DNA from: Dimargaris cristalligena
Taxonomy: Eukaryota > Kickxellomycota > Dimargaritomycetes > Dimargaritales > Dimargaritaceae
Direction: 5' to 3'
NCBI GenBank assembly: GCA_027576995.1
Contig: JANBQC010000093.1
Span: 1 to 61,395 of the forward strand
DNA: 61,395 bases
This document shows positions 1-10,932 of this stretch, piece after piece; within the stretch, counting starts at the first letter, position 1; every line of letters starts with the position of its first letter. A model generated the notes under the pieces. It searched no databases. It saw nothing but the letters and a program-made list of their open reading frames with translations, and was not told where the DNA came from. Made by a program: the position numbers and the translations under genes.

Positions 1-727
1 CTACGTCCTACGCTTGCTTTATTCGGTTAGTCTTGTCACCACCCCTAACACTAGTAGCCCGCTTGGCCATGTCCAACACCCCGCCTACTGTTAGAAGCCT
101 ACCCCCGAGACTCTTGACGGACTAAGAGTGGTTAACTCGGGCGACACACCTCCATCTTCGCAGTATCCAATTTCTAGTTGCACTCTTCTGGTAACCATAG
201 TGCTGTACATGTAGTCACTATTGTCTTAGGCTTCTACTGCTAAGCAATGAGTACAAAACAGGTGTTTCACAGTTTAACCAGCTAGTAAATTGTCCCCCTG
301 CTTGCTCTCTTTCATAAGTGGCAAACAACAGACGCAAACCGCTAAAGGGACATGGGAATACATAGGATAGCGGGGATTCATTTATTTCTAGGCCAACTTA
401 ACCCACGAGCCCTTTTATATGTAAAGTTACTAGGCTCAACTAGGAATAGTAATTGATACACGTGATCCAGTGGGGCCAGTCACATTGGATCTCGCGGACC
501 GAGCTAGTTGGCCCACACTGATTGATTTTGCCGTCGCAAGGTACCAAAGTCTTTCACTTTGGAACGATAGTTGCTCATTCAGCCATTGGTAAACCTCGTT
601 AAAGCCGCTGGGGCCGCAATCTAGCCGTTTTAAAATCCACTGAGTAGCCCGCAGTGTTTGTGTCGGTTTATTGTCCCTTCCATCCTGCCATTCTCTGACT
701 TCCCACCCTCTCGTGCCGCTCCCCATC
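1..727. other. Left-edge spacer, no gene recognised
   Basis: AT-rich spacer upstream of the PTH2 gene. An open frame of about 97 codons lies on the minus strand at 436-729, but it has no recognisable domain and overlaps the PTH2 leader, so I do not call it. A perfect 7-bp stem (544-550 with 556-562, 5-nt loop) is present. The last 70 bases before the PTH2 start are pyrimidine-rich, as in most leaders in this window. Confidence 0.5.
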
Positions 728-1586
728 ATGTCCGACTACGAGCATTACTTTCTATCCCAGCAGTTCACGCTCTGGCACGTTCTGACGGCTGGCCTAGCCG
801 GCCTGTTTCTCGGTTACATTCACAGTCGCTTCCAAGCAGCCTCCGCCTTACGGACGAGCCCCATTTCCCCACCCGGCTCTTCCCCGACCAAGAATGAGAA
901 CCCCGCCGACCTGTCCGGCAGCGATTGGGAGGACGACGATGAGGAGATTGATCCCAACCAGGAATTGAAAATGGTACGTATGCCCAAATACCGTTACTAG
1001 GGGTATATTAGACCCGGCTGGTTTACTGAAAGCGAGGGGGTTTTCCCCCTTTCCCCGAGCCTATTGGACCTTGGCTCTGCTTAACAGAATATTATTTTTA
1101 TGTATCAACTAGCCCGGACTGTAAAGTGCTGTTATTATTCGAATTATGTACTAATTTGAGTTTCTACCACAGCCAATCCTTTTTAATTCTCTTACCCCGT
1201 TATTACCGACTTTTCTTACCCTTCATGGTTGCTATCATAATGATTAGAACCTACTTGTGCGGAACGACCTTCGCATGGGCAAGGGTAAAATCGCCGCCCA
1301 ATGCAGTCACGCTACGTTAGGCTGTTACCAACGGGCCCTTAAAATGGCTCCCGCAAATATCCTACGCTGGTCCCGCTCGGGCCAAACTAAAGTGGCGGTG
1401 AAAGTTGAGGATGAAGAAACGATGCTGGCGCTCGAGGCCCAGGCCCGTGCAGCCGGACTGGTCACCTATATCGTTGCTGATGCGGGTCGCACCCAGATTG
1501 CTGCGGGGTCCCTTACCGTACTGGCAATTGGACCAGCGCCCAAACACGTGCTAAACGATCTCGTGGGTCATTTGAAACTATTATAG
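728..1586 (+). CDS. PTH2: Peptidyl-tRNA hydrolase 2 (PTH2), membrane-anchored
   Basis: Hydrolyses peptidyl-tRNA released from stalled ribosomes; the eukaryotic form is usually anchored in the mitochondrial outer membrane. Two exons, 728-973 and 1248-1586, joined in phase 0 across a 274-bp intron (donor GTACGT, acceptor TTAG), giving 194 aa (human PTRH2 is 179). A hydrophobic segment at residues 13-31 is the membrane anchor. An acidic linker follows (DWEDDDEE). The catalytic fold starts at residue 84 with LLVRNDLRMGKGKIAAQCSH and includes the conserved His103. DAGRTQIAAGS and the C-terminal GHLKLL are family hallmarks. The start is the first ATG in frame, after a CT-rich leader. The exon 1 frame would end at a TAG in the intron, which supports splicing. 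Identification is secure; the exact acceptor is inferred from the family alignment. Confidence 0.95.
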
Positions 1587-2850
1587 GCCAGGTAAAATAT
1601 AGGGAGTAAACGCTATATCTCTTTTACATTTTCCATTGTCCCTTAATGGAGAGTAAGTAGATTATTTAATGCTTAATCGTACTCTGATATTTCAACGACT
1701 AGCAAAATATTATTTAAGACCTATAATTATTAACCGGGTGGCCTATGGAACGGGTAGTGTCTGCGCGGATTAGCCTTGTCCTCTATAATACTTGGTTTCT
1801 AATAAAGGATCATATATGTGTCATGAAGGTCGCCCCTCAGTCCAAAATGCCCGAAAAGAAGTTTACGGTTTATCCAGCCGTTGATGGAGAGCTGCGTTGG
1901 ATAATTCGTAAAATGAACACGTACACCCAATTCTAATCATATGGTCAGGCTGTAGCAATGCTGGCCTCATACACCGTGTCGCGATTTTTGGCCAATGTAT
2001 TGGATGGTTTGCCTACTCGTGCGTAAGGACATAAGTTGAGTGTCAGTAAATATGGCGGCTATTAGCAATTATACTAGCAAATACATATGGGAGAAGTTCA
2101 TTCAGGCTGTATAACGAAGAATCCATTAGATGAGGCCAATATTACTGGTTAAAAGCTATTCTCACATATGTTCGCCCATACACGTATTATGTAAAACCTT
2201 ATACAGCTGGTTTGAATTTCATCCATATAAATATATAAACCACCAACCTCCACTGATGCCTATTAATAGTTCGATCCTTATCGAGATGCTTGCACATCCA
2301 ATCATAAGTAAATCCCGGGATTTTCAGCATATTACCAAATCCGATTATTCAGTTTTTTATTATAAAAAAATGATTATATATTAATGATCCCCGAGATACA
2401 CATATAAATAGGGGAAGGGGAAGGGAGTCGAACAGAGAAACGGAAGAAGGGACACATGCACGAAGAGAACAGAGTAGACAGGCCGTATTATTGGAGATCA
2501 ATAATGGTAGTGGTAATCAGTGGAGCACAATAGCCATCAGTAAATATAACTACTAATCACAGTCAGGTCCCAAACGGATGGGCGGGTAGGCAAGGGGGGG
2601 AGTTTAGAATGATAAAGGGAACAGTAATATAAAAAATAAAAAGAACCGAAAGAACAATGAGCGAAACGGGTAAATAAGGCGAGAGTGGGAGAAATAAACC
2701 TGGTAAGGGAAAGGTGTGGGTAGGGGTATGGCCCCCATATGAATCAGTGAACGAAACCGACGTCCCCAATACTACTACCACCCCGAGCGAAATAATGATA
2801 ATAGAATTGGAAATACGAAAATGGTAAGCATGGCAATTATACATCCGATT
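1587..2850. other. Spacer between PTH2 and the RBR ligase
   Basis: AT-rich spacer between the convergent PTH2 (+) and RBR ligase (-) genes. It contains one copy of the 138-bp terminal-inverted-repeat element (2088-2225) and a purine-rich stretch at about 2408-2480. No gene is recognised; short open frames at 1745-1936 and 2130-2384 look accidental, and the second lies largely in the repeat. Confidence 0.6.
2088..2225. mobile_element. 138-bp MITE-like element, copy 1
   Basis: One of three equally long (138-bp) copies in this window, the others at 47333-47470 and 60649-60786. By eye it differs from each at about 8 positions. The ends are inverted repeats: the left end carries GCTGTATAA and the right end its complement TTATACAGC, inside an imperfect terminal inverted repeat of about 27 bp. 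It has no coding capacity. Flanks read ...cata and tata..., compatible with a TA duplication, but this is not proved. A non-autonomous DNA transposon (MITE) is the simplest reading. Confidence 0.75.
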
Positions 2851-4869
2851 CTAGTTGATGAGGGACATGTTAAACCGCCAACGGCCATCCGCCAACCCCT
2901 CCGCCGTATCATCGAGCAAGATCTGGCGCCGCGATGCGACATAGGCCGTTTTATCGAGGATTTGCTGACGCAGCGCGGGGATGGATTTACGTTCCAAAGG
3001 CCGTTCGAGCAGGCCACTCAGTTGTTCGGTGGCCATTTCCAAATCGCACTGGTTATCTTCGAACAGGGTGGTCAAGTTACCCGGTTCCAAATAAAACGCG
3101 AGGGCGTAGGTCCATTTGAGGGTCATGCGGCATTCGACCAAGGTGTCCACGGCATCCCGGAGGAACTGGACTTCAATCCACGAGAGATCCGATTTCTGCT
3201 GCATGCTTTCCATCCGTTTCTCGGTTTTGAGGTACAGTTGGTGGTCAAGTCGGGCACTTTGTTCGTGGTTGGCGTAACGGTTATAGTAGTGGAGGTACCG
3301 TTTAAGCGACGACCGGGATTTTTCCTGGGAATCACGGGCGGCCTGGCTACTTTGTTCGCCGTACCGGTTGCAGTGGTACCACGTGCGGCCATGCTCGGCC
3401 CAGGGGCCCATACAGACCCAACAGAATTCGTAGGAACATTTCCGGCAGGTCATGTGGTTACAGCCGCCGTTCTTTTCGATAATCGACCGACACCGGCTGC
3501 ATTCTTTGGTATTGACCGAAATCCAGGTGGACGTTTCGGAGTCGTCCATGCACTTCCTGAGCCACAGTTGCGTGAGGTTACAGATGCAGGGCTGATGGTT
3601 GGCGTAGCCGCAGCCGAAACAGAACTCGTGGCCGCAGCGGCACTTCACCGTGGGCACCGTGGAGTCCAGGGCCGATTGCGGGGTGTGGCATTCGACGGCG
3701 TATTCGCAGCCCGGGGCGGGGCACCACTTCATCACCTGGTTCTCGTCCACGAACGAGCGGAGCAGGAGGCGCTGGAATTTGACATAGTCCACCGGGTGGG
3801 CTAACATCTCCACGGACGGTTCGTCCACCACGTTCGGGCAGCGCGTGCCGGGGCACTGTATCCGGGCCGATAGGCCTTCATCCTGGATCTTATGCGACAG
3901 GTATTCGTTGTAGCATTCCACACAGAAGGCGTGGTCACAGGCAAGTGCGTACATGGGCACGTTCGGTTCGTTACTAAAACAGATTTCGCAAAGCTGATGC
4001 CGTAACGGGAGCACCGTCTTGGCGCGCTTCGCCTTGGCTTCGAGAGACAGGGCCTCGTAGGGGATGAACTGGACCCCTTCACCGTCCCGTCCCCCGGCGG
4101 CGGCAGCAGCAAAAGTAGTAGTGGTGGTGGTAGCAGTAGCAGTAGCCGTCATCGCGGGTGGTCGTAAGGAGGTAGGGGTGAGTGATTTACCAGCAGCGTG
4201 GGAAGTTCCTGGGGGCGAGGGGGTGGTTGGCGAAGGGCTAGGGACGGGCCATGTGCCCTGGCGAGCGGCGAAATACTTTAGGATTTCCGGGCGCACCGGA
4301 CGGGCCGCATCGGTTTCGATATCCGCAATGCCCGCGTCCCGCAGGACCCGCTCGGCATCATCAATGTAGCGCTCAATCAGTTTCTCCCGGTTCCAGCGCA
4401 TGGTGCGTAGCATCATGGTGGCGTGGGCCATGGACATGTCAAAGACATTGCAAATCTCCGCGGCCTCTTGCCGTTGAATGCGGACGAGGTCGGCGGGGGT
4501 GCGGACAACGAAATCCACTTGGGAAGGGGATTTGTCGCCGGGTCGGTGGATGGCAGTGAAGAGACCGGGGTTCTCCATTTCGTCGTCCCCCACGAGGTCG
4601 TCGTCTTCGTCCTCGTCGTCTAATTGGTCGTCATCACTGTATGCGTAATCGTCGTACTGAATAGCTCCCTGGCTGGTCTCCGGCTTGCCCTGGGAGGTGG
4701 AGTGATCTTCCCGGGGGGGCTGGCTAGTGGTGTGGGAGGTGGAGGTGGCCGGGGGTGGGGACGACTGGACATCTTCCATGTACCCGTCGAAGGCGTCTTC
4801 GTCATTGGAATCGAAAAAATCGGACTCTTCACCTCCGTTGTGGTAATTCGATGCAGTGTGAAGCCCCAT
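2851..4869 (-). CDS. Ariadne-type RBR E3 ubiquitin ligase
   Basis: RING-between-RING ligase of the ARIH1/HHARI group. It accepts ubiquitin from an E2 onto a RING2 cysteine and passes it to substrates. Single exon, 672 aa. The N-terminus is acidic and low-complexity (DSNDEDAFDGYMED), with a UBA-like region around residues 110-165. RING1 starts near residue 293 (CEIC ... CDHAFCVECYNEYL). The IBR follows (CPAPGCEYAVEC ... CRCGHEFCFGCGYANHQPC). RING2/Rcat is CSRCRSIIEKNGGCNHMTC, with the presumed catalytic Cys470 in GGCNHMTC. The C-terminal Ariadne helices follow (YYNRYANHEQSARLD to the end), so the auto-inhibitory module is present. All zinc-binding cysteines appear intact. A 16-base C run (G on the plus strand, 4910-4925) lies about 41 nt upstream of the ATG. 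Confidence 0.94.
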   Translation of the reverse strand: MGLHTASNYHNGGEESDFFDSNDEDAFDGYMEDVQSSPPPATSTSHTTSQPPREDHSTSQGKPETSQGAIQYDDYAYSDDDQLDDEDEDDDLVGDDEMENPGLFTAIHRPGDKSPSQVDFVVRTPADLVRIQRQEAAEICNVFDMSMAHATMMLRTMRWNREKLIERYIDDAERVLRDAGIADIETDAARPVRPEILKYFAARQGTWPVPSPSPTTPSPPGTSHAAGKSLTPTSLRPPAMTATATATTTTTTFAAAAAGGRDGEGVQFIPYEALSLEAKAKRAKTVLPLRHQLCEICFSNEPNVPMYALACDHAFCVECYNEYLSHKIQDEGLSARIQCPGTRCPNVVDEPSVEMLAHPVDYVKFQRLLLRSFVDENQVMKWCPAPGCEYAVECHTPQSALDSTVPTVKCRCGHEFCFGCGYANHQPCICNLTQLWLRKCMDDSETSTWISVNTKECSRCRSIIEKNGGCNHMTCRKCSYEFCWVCMGPWAEHGRTWYHCNRYGEQSSQAARDSQEKSRSSLKRYLHYYNRYANHEQSARLDHQLYLKTEKRMESMQQKSDLSWIEVQFLRDAVDTLVECRMTLKWTYALAFYLEPGNLTTLFEDNQCDLEMATEQLSGLLERPLERKSIPALRQQILDKTAYVASRRQILLDDTAEGLADGRWRFNMSLIN

Positions 4870-6396
4870 ACTAAAAGACCACCTTGGTAATGTACGATGG
4901 GGAGAAGGCGGGGGGGGGGGGGGGGATGCGCGGGTGATAGAGGGATAGGGAGATGGGAGTAAAGCGGCAGTGCTATCTAGGAATGACGGGAGAGGAGGGG
5001 TGAAAGGTTACAGGGGTAGTAGAAGGAATGATAAAATACAATATTAAACGGAGAATGGAGAGAGAGGGTCGAGGTAGAGCTACTGTAGACTAACGCGATA
5101 TGGGGGAAGAATGAGACAATAGTGTGAGATAATAAAGGTATTGAATGAGAAACGGCCTGGGCAATAAGAAGAGTATATAATGAGGCAGGAAGAGCAACGC
5201 AAGGGCGTGAAAGGGCCAAGTATATAAATGTACGTGTATTTGCGCAGCACAGGATAATGAAAGAAAGGCCCACCTAGCAAGCAGGGTGAGTAATCTATAT
5301 ATATTGGGTGTGGCAGATACTATGAGGGGTATTTTCCTCTGCCCCCCTCCCCGTTCTTCGACACTTACTCGGCTCCATGCCGCATAGTGACTCGGTGGCT
5401 TAATTGGGTTATACCGCAATCCCCCCCCCTGCTGCCTATGGAGCCGGTTCAAAATCTCGAAAGAAGGACACGCAAAAGAGAAAAACTCCGTTCAAGCGAC
5501 TTCATCTCCCGTCCAAAGGTGGAGTGAAACATCTCCTCCGCCTTGGAGAATATTCACCTATTCCCGATGGCAACATACCATCATTAATCAGCCATACACA
5601 TAGTATACCCCCGCGTTCAACCAACTATTCAACGGGCCGTATTTACTATAACCGCCATGCAAAAGATGGTGCTGTGAATGGCCCGCTGACTTCCATGGCC
5701 CAGTTGCCCGACAAACCTCGGACCCCTTTCCAAAAACCAAGCGGGCGATCCCCCAGTGATTCGGAAAGTAAATCCAGGGGTGGTCCCTCTTCGAACTTCA
5801 TGCTACAAAATACTTCATGGCATTCTATCCAATATGGGGCATATGAGGCCCCCCGTCGTTTAGCCTTTAATCAATCCCGAATGAATTATTAGTTGGACGG
5901 AGTGCAAAAGGCGACCTTGCAAATACTCGGGCAAAGGCCCCGATTGCACATCAATTAACATCAACCGATAGCAGAAAACCCGAAATCATCCCGTTAAGAA
6001 ATTGAAGATATGGGGAATATGCAATGGCATGGTTAAGGATAGTAAATAAGTAACAGATGTGAATAAATAAGAATAATTTAATAGTAAGCAATAAAGCCCG
6101 GCCAACGCGACAAATCCATGGACTTATAGTATAACTGGGTCCCGGCCCGATCTTGCATTAAAAACAAACAATCATAAAAGGCCTAGGTTCGCCGCCTACA
6201 ACGGCCAAGTTAACCTAAACCAAGACAGCCCGAGTATAAAAGAACACGCGCATTCGCTGCACAACCATGATGGCCAGTGAAATGTAAGCCAAGCCGTAGC
6301 CCGTATAGATCCGAAAGAGGGAGCGGTATAGAGGTGGGTGGGGGGTACACCACCATCCTGATATATACCTTCGTTCCTCTACTACTATGTCCCTCA
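4870..6396. other. Spacer between RBR ligase and EXO1
   Basis: About 1.5 kb. Next to the RBR start is a purine-rich (plus strand) leader with a 16-G run at 4910-4925. A 162-codon open stretch (5404-5892) is listed separately. Nothing recognised in the remainder; 5900-6390 is the 3' flank of EXO1. Confidence 0.5.
5404..5892 (+). CDS. Unassigned open frame, possibly an exon
   Basis: Open for 163 codons between stops. The first true in-frame ATG is only at 5695, leaving 65 aa (MAQLPDKPRTPFQKPSGRSP...). The earlier part is basic (SKSRKKDTQKRKTPFKRL) and could be an exon of a spliced gene divergent from the RBR ligase, but I find no convincing upstream exon. It has no recognised domain. The base composition is moderately coding-like, but the case is weak and it may be spurious. 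Confidence 0.2.
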   Translation: MGYTAIPPPAAYGAGSKSRKKDTQKRKTPFKRLHLPSKGGVKHLLRLGEYSPIPDGNIPSLISHTHSIPPRSTNYSTGRIYYNRHAKDGAVNGPLTSMAQLPDKPRTPFQKPSGRSPSDSESKSRGGPSSNFMLQNTSWHSIQYGAYEAPRRLAFNQSRMNY

Positions 6397-9322
6397 TCAG
6401 GTACGTGCCTCCACTTTCCGACTGGGCGGACTGGCCACTCTACATGACCGTTTCCCCGACGGGGGACTGATCCCCGCGCCCGATAATTTCCGTCGGGAAT
6501 GATGGGTATTCGACGTCGGTCGGGGTGGGGTCCGCTGGAAAGGGTCAATGAGTGGCAGCTTAGTGATGGTCGTCGGGGTTAGAACCGCGGTGTCAAATTT
6601 ATCCGCATCGTCAGAAGCGGTGGAAGTAGACGCCGGCATCGGTAAATTATAAAAAGAGAGGTCGCGGGCCAAAAGGGACAACTGCCGATTCAGCGATGGG
6701 CCACCACCGCCCATCAAGCCATTTCCGGTATGGTCGTCACCCATACCACCAATACCAGAACCATGCCGTTTCAGAGCAGCAGCGCCGCCACCCCGGTCAC
6801 TGGAGGCGGAGTTCATGGACAAGAGACCACCCGATCCACTGGCCTGGGAAAGGGACTCCTCCGAGGAGGTGACTGTTTCCTGGGAATAAGTGAGAGAGGG
6901 ACAGTCATCCGTCAAATCAATAAAAGAGGGGTTGGCAGTAAGGGTATTGGTGCTGGTGCTGCTACTACTACTGGAGGTGGCTCTCCTAAAGAAGGGGCTC
7001 TTGAGTCCCGTGACCACTTTAGTACTAGACGCTGCCGCTACGTTCACTGTTGATAAGACAACTGTCGGTGGGGATGGATGGGGCCGGCTGTTGAATAGTT
7101 GCCAGGTGTTCTTGGTTGCTAAAGGGCGGGGCAGTAAATAGTGCAATTGCACGATAATGATATGTTCAATAAAGAAAAAGACAGGGCATTAATTACAGGA
7201 AAATTATCCAAATGCATGGAGGGGGAGAAATAGTTCCATAAACGGAGTGATTGGAAAATGATATAGACTGTAATAATAATCCTACATGGTGTCGTCTGGG
7301 ACATTGCCTGGAGCAGCGTAGGTTGGTTGGCAGGCCGGCTAGTTGGTGTTGCCGCTGGAGTCGCCTTCGTAAGTGTAGACGGAGTACCAGGGCCTCGGGG
7401 TTTCAGCTTCATCCAAGAAGTACATGGATAAGATACGTACAAATAATAAGAGAGGCGAAAGTCCAGCAGACAGATAGGGTCGGGTTAGTTTAGGAGTCGG
7501 AATTTATCCGCAATAACCCACGAGCTGCAGCTGATTAGGGGGTGATGACGGCTTGTTGATGCGTAATAAACTTACCACCGTGGGACTAAGGGAGTCGCGG
7601 GGGATGATGGGCAATATAGGTTCGGGTTTAGCGCTGTTGAATGGGGTGTGGTCGACGGGGTGGATGTGGCCATCTGCAATACCGGTGGCGAGTTCCTTGC
7701 TCAGTGCGCTGTTGTCGAGGGGGGTGTGTCCCAATAGGCAATTCGTAGGCAAAATGTAAAATTTAAGAAAATACAAGCGGCAGGGGCTTGGGGTTAGATT
7801 TCCCGAGTCGACGAAAGGTAAAGGACCGCAATAGAGCAAAAGGAAAATCTAGCACGGCCCAATAATAGTTACACTTACGCGCCGATAAAATGTAGGCCCT
7901 GTTCATCCAGCCCATTCGGTATCGGATTCAAGGGTTTTACCACCCGGTCGAAGGGGTCAAACACCCGTTGGTGCAAAAACGTCCGATCCGCACGCTGAAA
8001 TTCGGCCTCGTACCCCGGCGGCACCTGATATTTGCCCTCGAGCCGCAACGTCTGCAACACCCGCTCTGCCGTGACGTGTTTCTTGAGCAACTGGTACGCC
8101 GTCTTCAGGCCAATGCGTGGAATCGACGGCAAATAATCACACCCCGATAGGATACACATGTGGCGGAACGTCTGGTCCGACCACTGGGCCATTTGCAGAC
8201 CTTGTACGTGCCGGAAATTAGCGCGGCGGATTTCGACCCCGTTGCCTTGCTGGTCCAGTTTGAAAATGACGCGCTGGCAGCCAAAAACGAGCAAATCGGA
8301 ATCTTCCGTAATGACGGCATCCACGAGTCCGATTTTCTCGAGGTAGTAGAGTTGGGCGTCGGCTTCATAAGGCGCTACAATATAGTCGACCTTCTCACGC
8401 CGGAGACGCTCAATGAGCTGCAGGGCCAGCTCGGGGGTAATGTCAACACAACGCTGGAAGAGCTCAGTGGCCTCCCGGCGGCTTCCCCGGTGGTACAATT
8501 GGAGCGCCTGGGCCTGGGCCTTTTCCCGCTTGGCATAGCGGTCGTCTTCGGTGTATTGCTTAGAGGGCAGGGGACCGCCGTCGAATACGAGAAGGGGCTT
8601 GATATTATGGTGTTTCATGAGGTTGACAAATTGCATGCAGTATTGTACAAATCTGGGAGCAGATAAGGCCAGGGGAGGTGAGGTAGGATAGAATTGGGTA
8701 TAATAGGGTGAGGCTATTAGTGTGAGTGTGTGGGGGAGGGCTAAGTATGGTACCTATTAGTCGAACGACGTTAAACTGGTTGCTTAATGCAAATAAATTA
8801 AATAACCAAGAAAATGGCCCGAATTCCACCAGCGGGCGAGATGGGATGTGATGGAAATTATCGTCACGGCGGGAGATAAAAATTGACGCAATGTCCTACG
8901 ATCAGCAGGACTGATGATGATGATTATTAAATGACTATGCCCCAGAATGGCATCACTCTTAATTGAAAGTTGTCTTTACTTTAAGTCCACGATCACTTGC
9001 TTAAATCAGCGTCACCAAAGCGGAAAATCCAACTAGAAGTAACCTCCAAATGTATATGTATATATATATATATATAGATATATCGACATATGACCATAAT
9101 GTATTATTTTTCTTCCAAATCAATAAATAATTATTTTTTCTTAAAAAAAAAAAAGACTTACCGGTCAGTAGGTTTGTTGAGCCCAATTTCCGTGGCACAG
9201 CCAAAAGCACCCTTATGGAGCCAGACGTAGGCGTCGATGGCCACACAGCAGCCGGACAGGTCGCTTAGGTGAACCGGCTGCTGGATAGACTTGAGGAGCG
9301 GCAATAGTTGGCTGATCCCCAT
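6397..9322 (-). CDS. EXO1: Exonuclease 1 (Rad2/XPG family)
   Basis: 5'-3' exonuclease and flap endonuclease acting in mismatch repair, DNA-end resection and telomere processing. Five exons on the minus strand: 9162-9322, 7879-8652, 7576-7708, 7286-7406 and 6397-7118, giving 636 aa with consistent phases (2, 2, 0, 1). The N domain begins MGISQLLPLLK and has the metal-binding Asp30 (CVAIDAY). The I domain has VAPYEADAQL and ITEDSDLLVFG. The helix-two-turn-helix has SGCDYLPSIPRIGLKTAYQLL. All catalytic acidic residues are visible. The region after residue 355 is Ser/Thr/Gly-rich and disordered, as is usual in EXO1. The exon 3 acceptor (HFIGA-ALSKELATGIADG) and the exon 4-5 junction are inferred from phase and family; exons 1 and 2 are secure. 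The tail is shorter than in human EXO1 (846 aa) and similar to yeast. Confidence 0.93.
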
Positions 9323-10932
9323 TCTCAAATTCGGCTTAGGCTTAGATGTAGCGGGGTGGGCCGGGGGGTGTGTAGAGGGGGATTCCAAGGGCAGACTAAG
9401 TTAGGGACGGTCCCAATAAGTAGAATAAATAACGGAACCGGAGGACATTCAATAACCCTGCCAAGGCAATGGGCGAAGGGGTTTCGAAATCGCCGGAGCG
9501 GATTGGCCGTCGAATGCTATATAACCTTCAAGGGGATAAGAGCAATGGAGTCTAATAGGGAGAGTGCAGTCCGATAAAGTATATATAAATAGGTAAATAA
9601 ATATGAAGTACTATCCAGCCGGCAAGTGGTAAAAGGATTGAAGGAACCAGGTCGGAGTTTGAGGGCTTAGCTAGACCAAGCCAAGGGACATAAATGTGGC
9701 ATTATTATACCTGGAAATCCAGCCTAAAAAAAGGGCCTAGCATGGGTTCATAGGGTGCGGACCGTATTTCAAGTGGCTAGATGTGGGTTGAAAACCCCTT
9801 CGCCTTTTCCCCCCTACATTAGTTTCCCTAGTGGGCTATATATTGACCAATCCCAGTCATGGCTTCTCCCCTCCCCTTCCAGTTGACAATAGTAGTAGTA
9901 GTAGTAGTAGTAGTAGTAGCAGTAGTAGTAGTAGCAATAGTGGAGGGACCCATACCCAATGAACCCACGACTTGCGCATGTCGATAATCTAAACACTTCA
10001 CAGCAGCTCCTTTTGTTTATGTTTTGCTAATGCCTACCATAAAGTGACTGCGCCATGGCCCCCCTACTGAGCCCAACCACCTAGGTGCGTATATCATCAG
10101 TATCACCATCGATTGGCCTGGACTGGAAGTACCAGATTTTGCATCAAGTCCACCGACCGCAGTGACCACGCTATATTGGTACCCTAATATGGCCCAACAC
10201 ACTTGCCTAAATACCTTGGCATATTCTGCCCAATATGTCTACTAATTACAGTGATTGTAAATAGTCGGCGGTACGATTGGTTTTATCAAAACGCGTTTAT
10301 TCGGAAACTCCACTAAGAACCAGGGCACAGTAAGTCGCACTTAAGTATCCGCATAGACAGCACAACTCCTCACGCCAATTCAAATACAGATAAGCCGACA
10401 TGGACTACAAGACAGAGAGATTCGCAATCACAACCGAGTGCAGTATAACACTAAAAGCAAATAGCGTGTTCATTCCAATACTTAATTAATCCGGTTGTAA
10501 CAAAGCAGGGGAGCTAGAAAAAAATATCCCTGCCACAACCCAAACACAGAAATTTAAATGAAATTAAACCAAACATTTCAAGGTCAGATATCGATGAAAA
10601 AATTAAAATATAAATTCTGGAAGGCAAATGAGAGAATTCAGCGATAGAGAGATTAGTATATATGTACAACTGTAAAGCAATAACCAAGCAATTTGTCAAG
10701 GTTAACCATGAAATAAAAACAATAATCGTATTTCAAATAGATCAGTCTGTAGAAATAACTCAAGGGTAAAAGCAAATTTCCAAAATAATAATAATAATAA
10801 TAATATGATATTCCCCTTTAAACGAAAACAAGATGAAAATTCGGTAATGAGCTATTGTGAAGAAACAAGGGGGAGAGGGTTCCAACATTTGCAAAATCGC
10901 TCGTTTTTATATAATGAGTAAATGCGTGGGGT
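9323..10932. other. Spacer between EXO1 and the ArfGAP gene
   Basis: About 1.6 kb without a recognised gene. It holds a (TAG)n tract at about 9890-9935 and an (ATA)n tract near 10786-10805. The EXO1 leader is at the left end and the 3' flank of the ArfGAP gene at the right end. Open frames here are short and unconvincing. Confidence 0.6.
9890..9935. repeat. (TAG)n microsatellite
   Basis: Slightly interrupted TAG trinucleotide tract of about 15 units in the EXO1-ArfGAP spacer. A similar shorter TAG tract lies just downstream of NUP85 (40843-40867). Confidence 0.9.

Noticed and set aside
436..729. 97-codon minus-strand frame near the left edge
   Set aside because: It overlaps the PTH2 leader, has no recognised domain and no splice partner; too weak to call.
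2821..3804. 327-codon open frame on the plus strand
   Set aside because: It is the antisense shadow of the RBR ligase; the minus strand encodes the full zinc-binding pattern and the plus frame has no domain.
8160..8666. 168-codon plus-strand frame
   Set aside because: Antisense shadow of EXO1 exon 2, whose catalytic motifs are intact on the minus strand.
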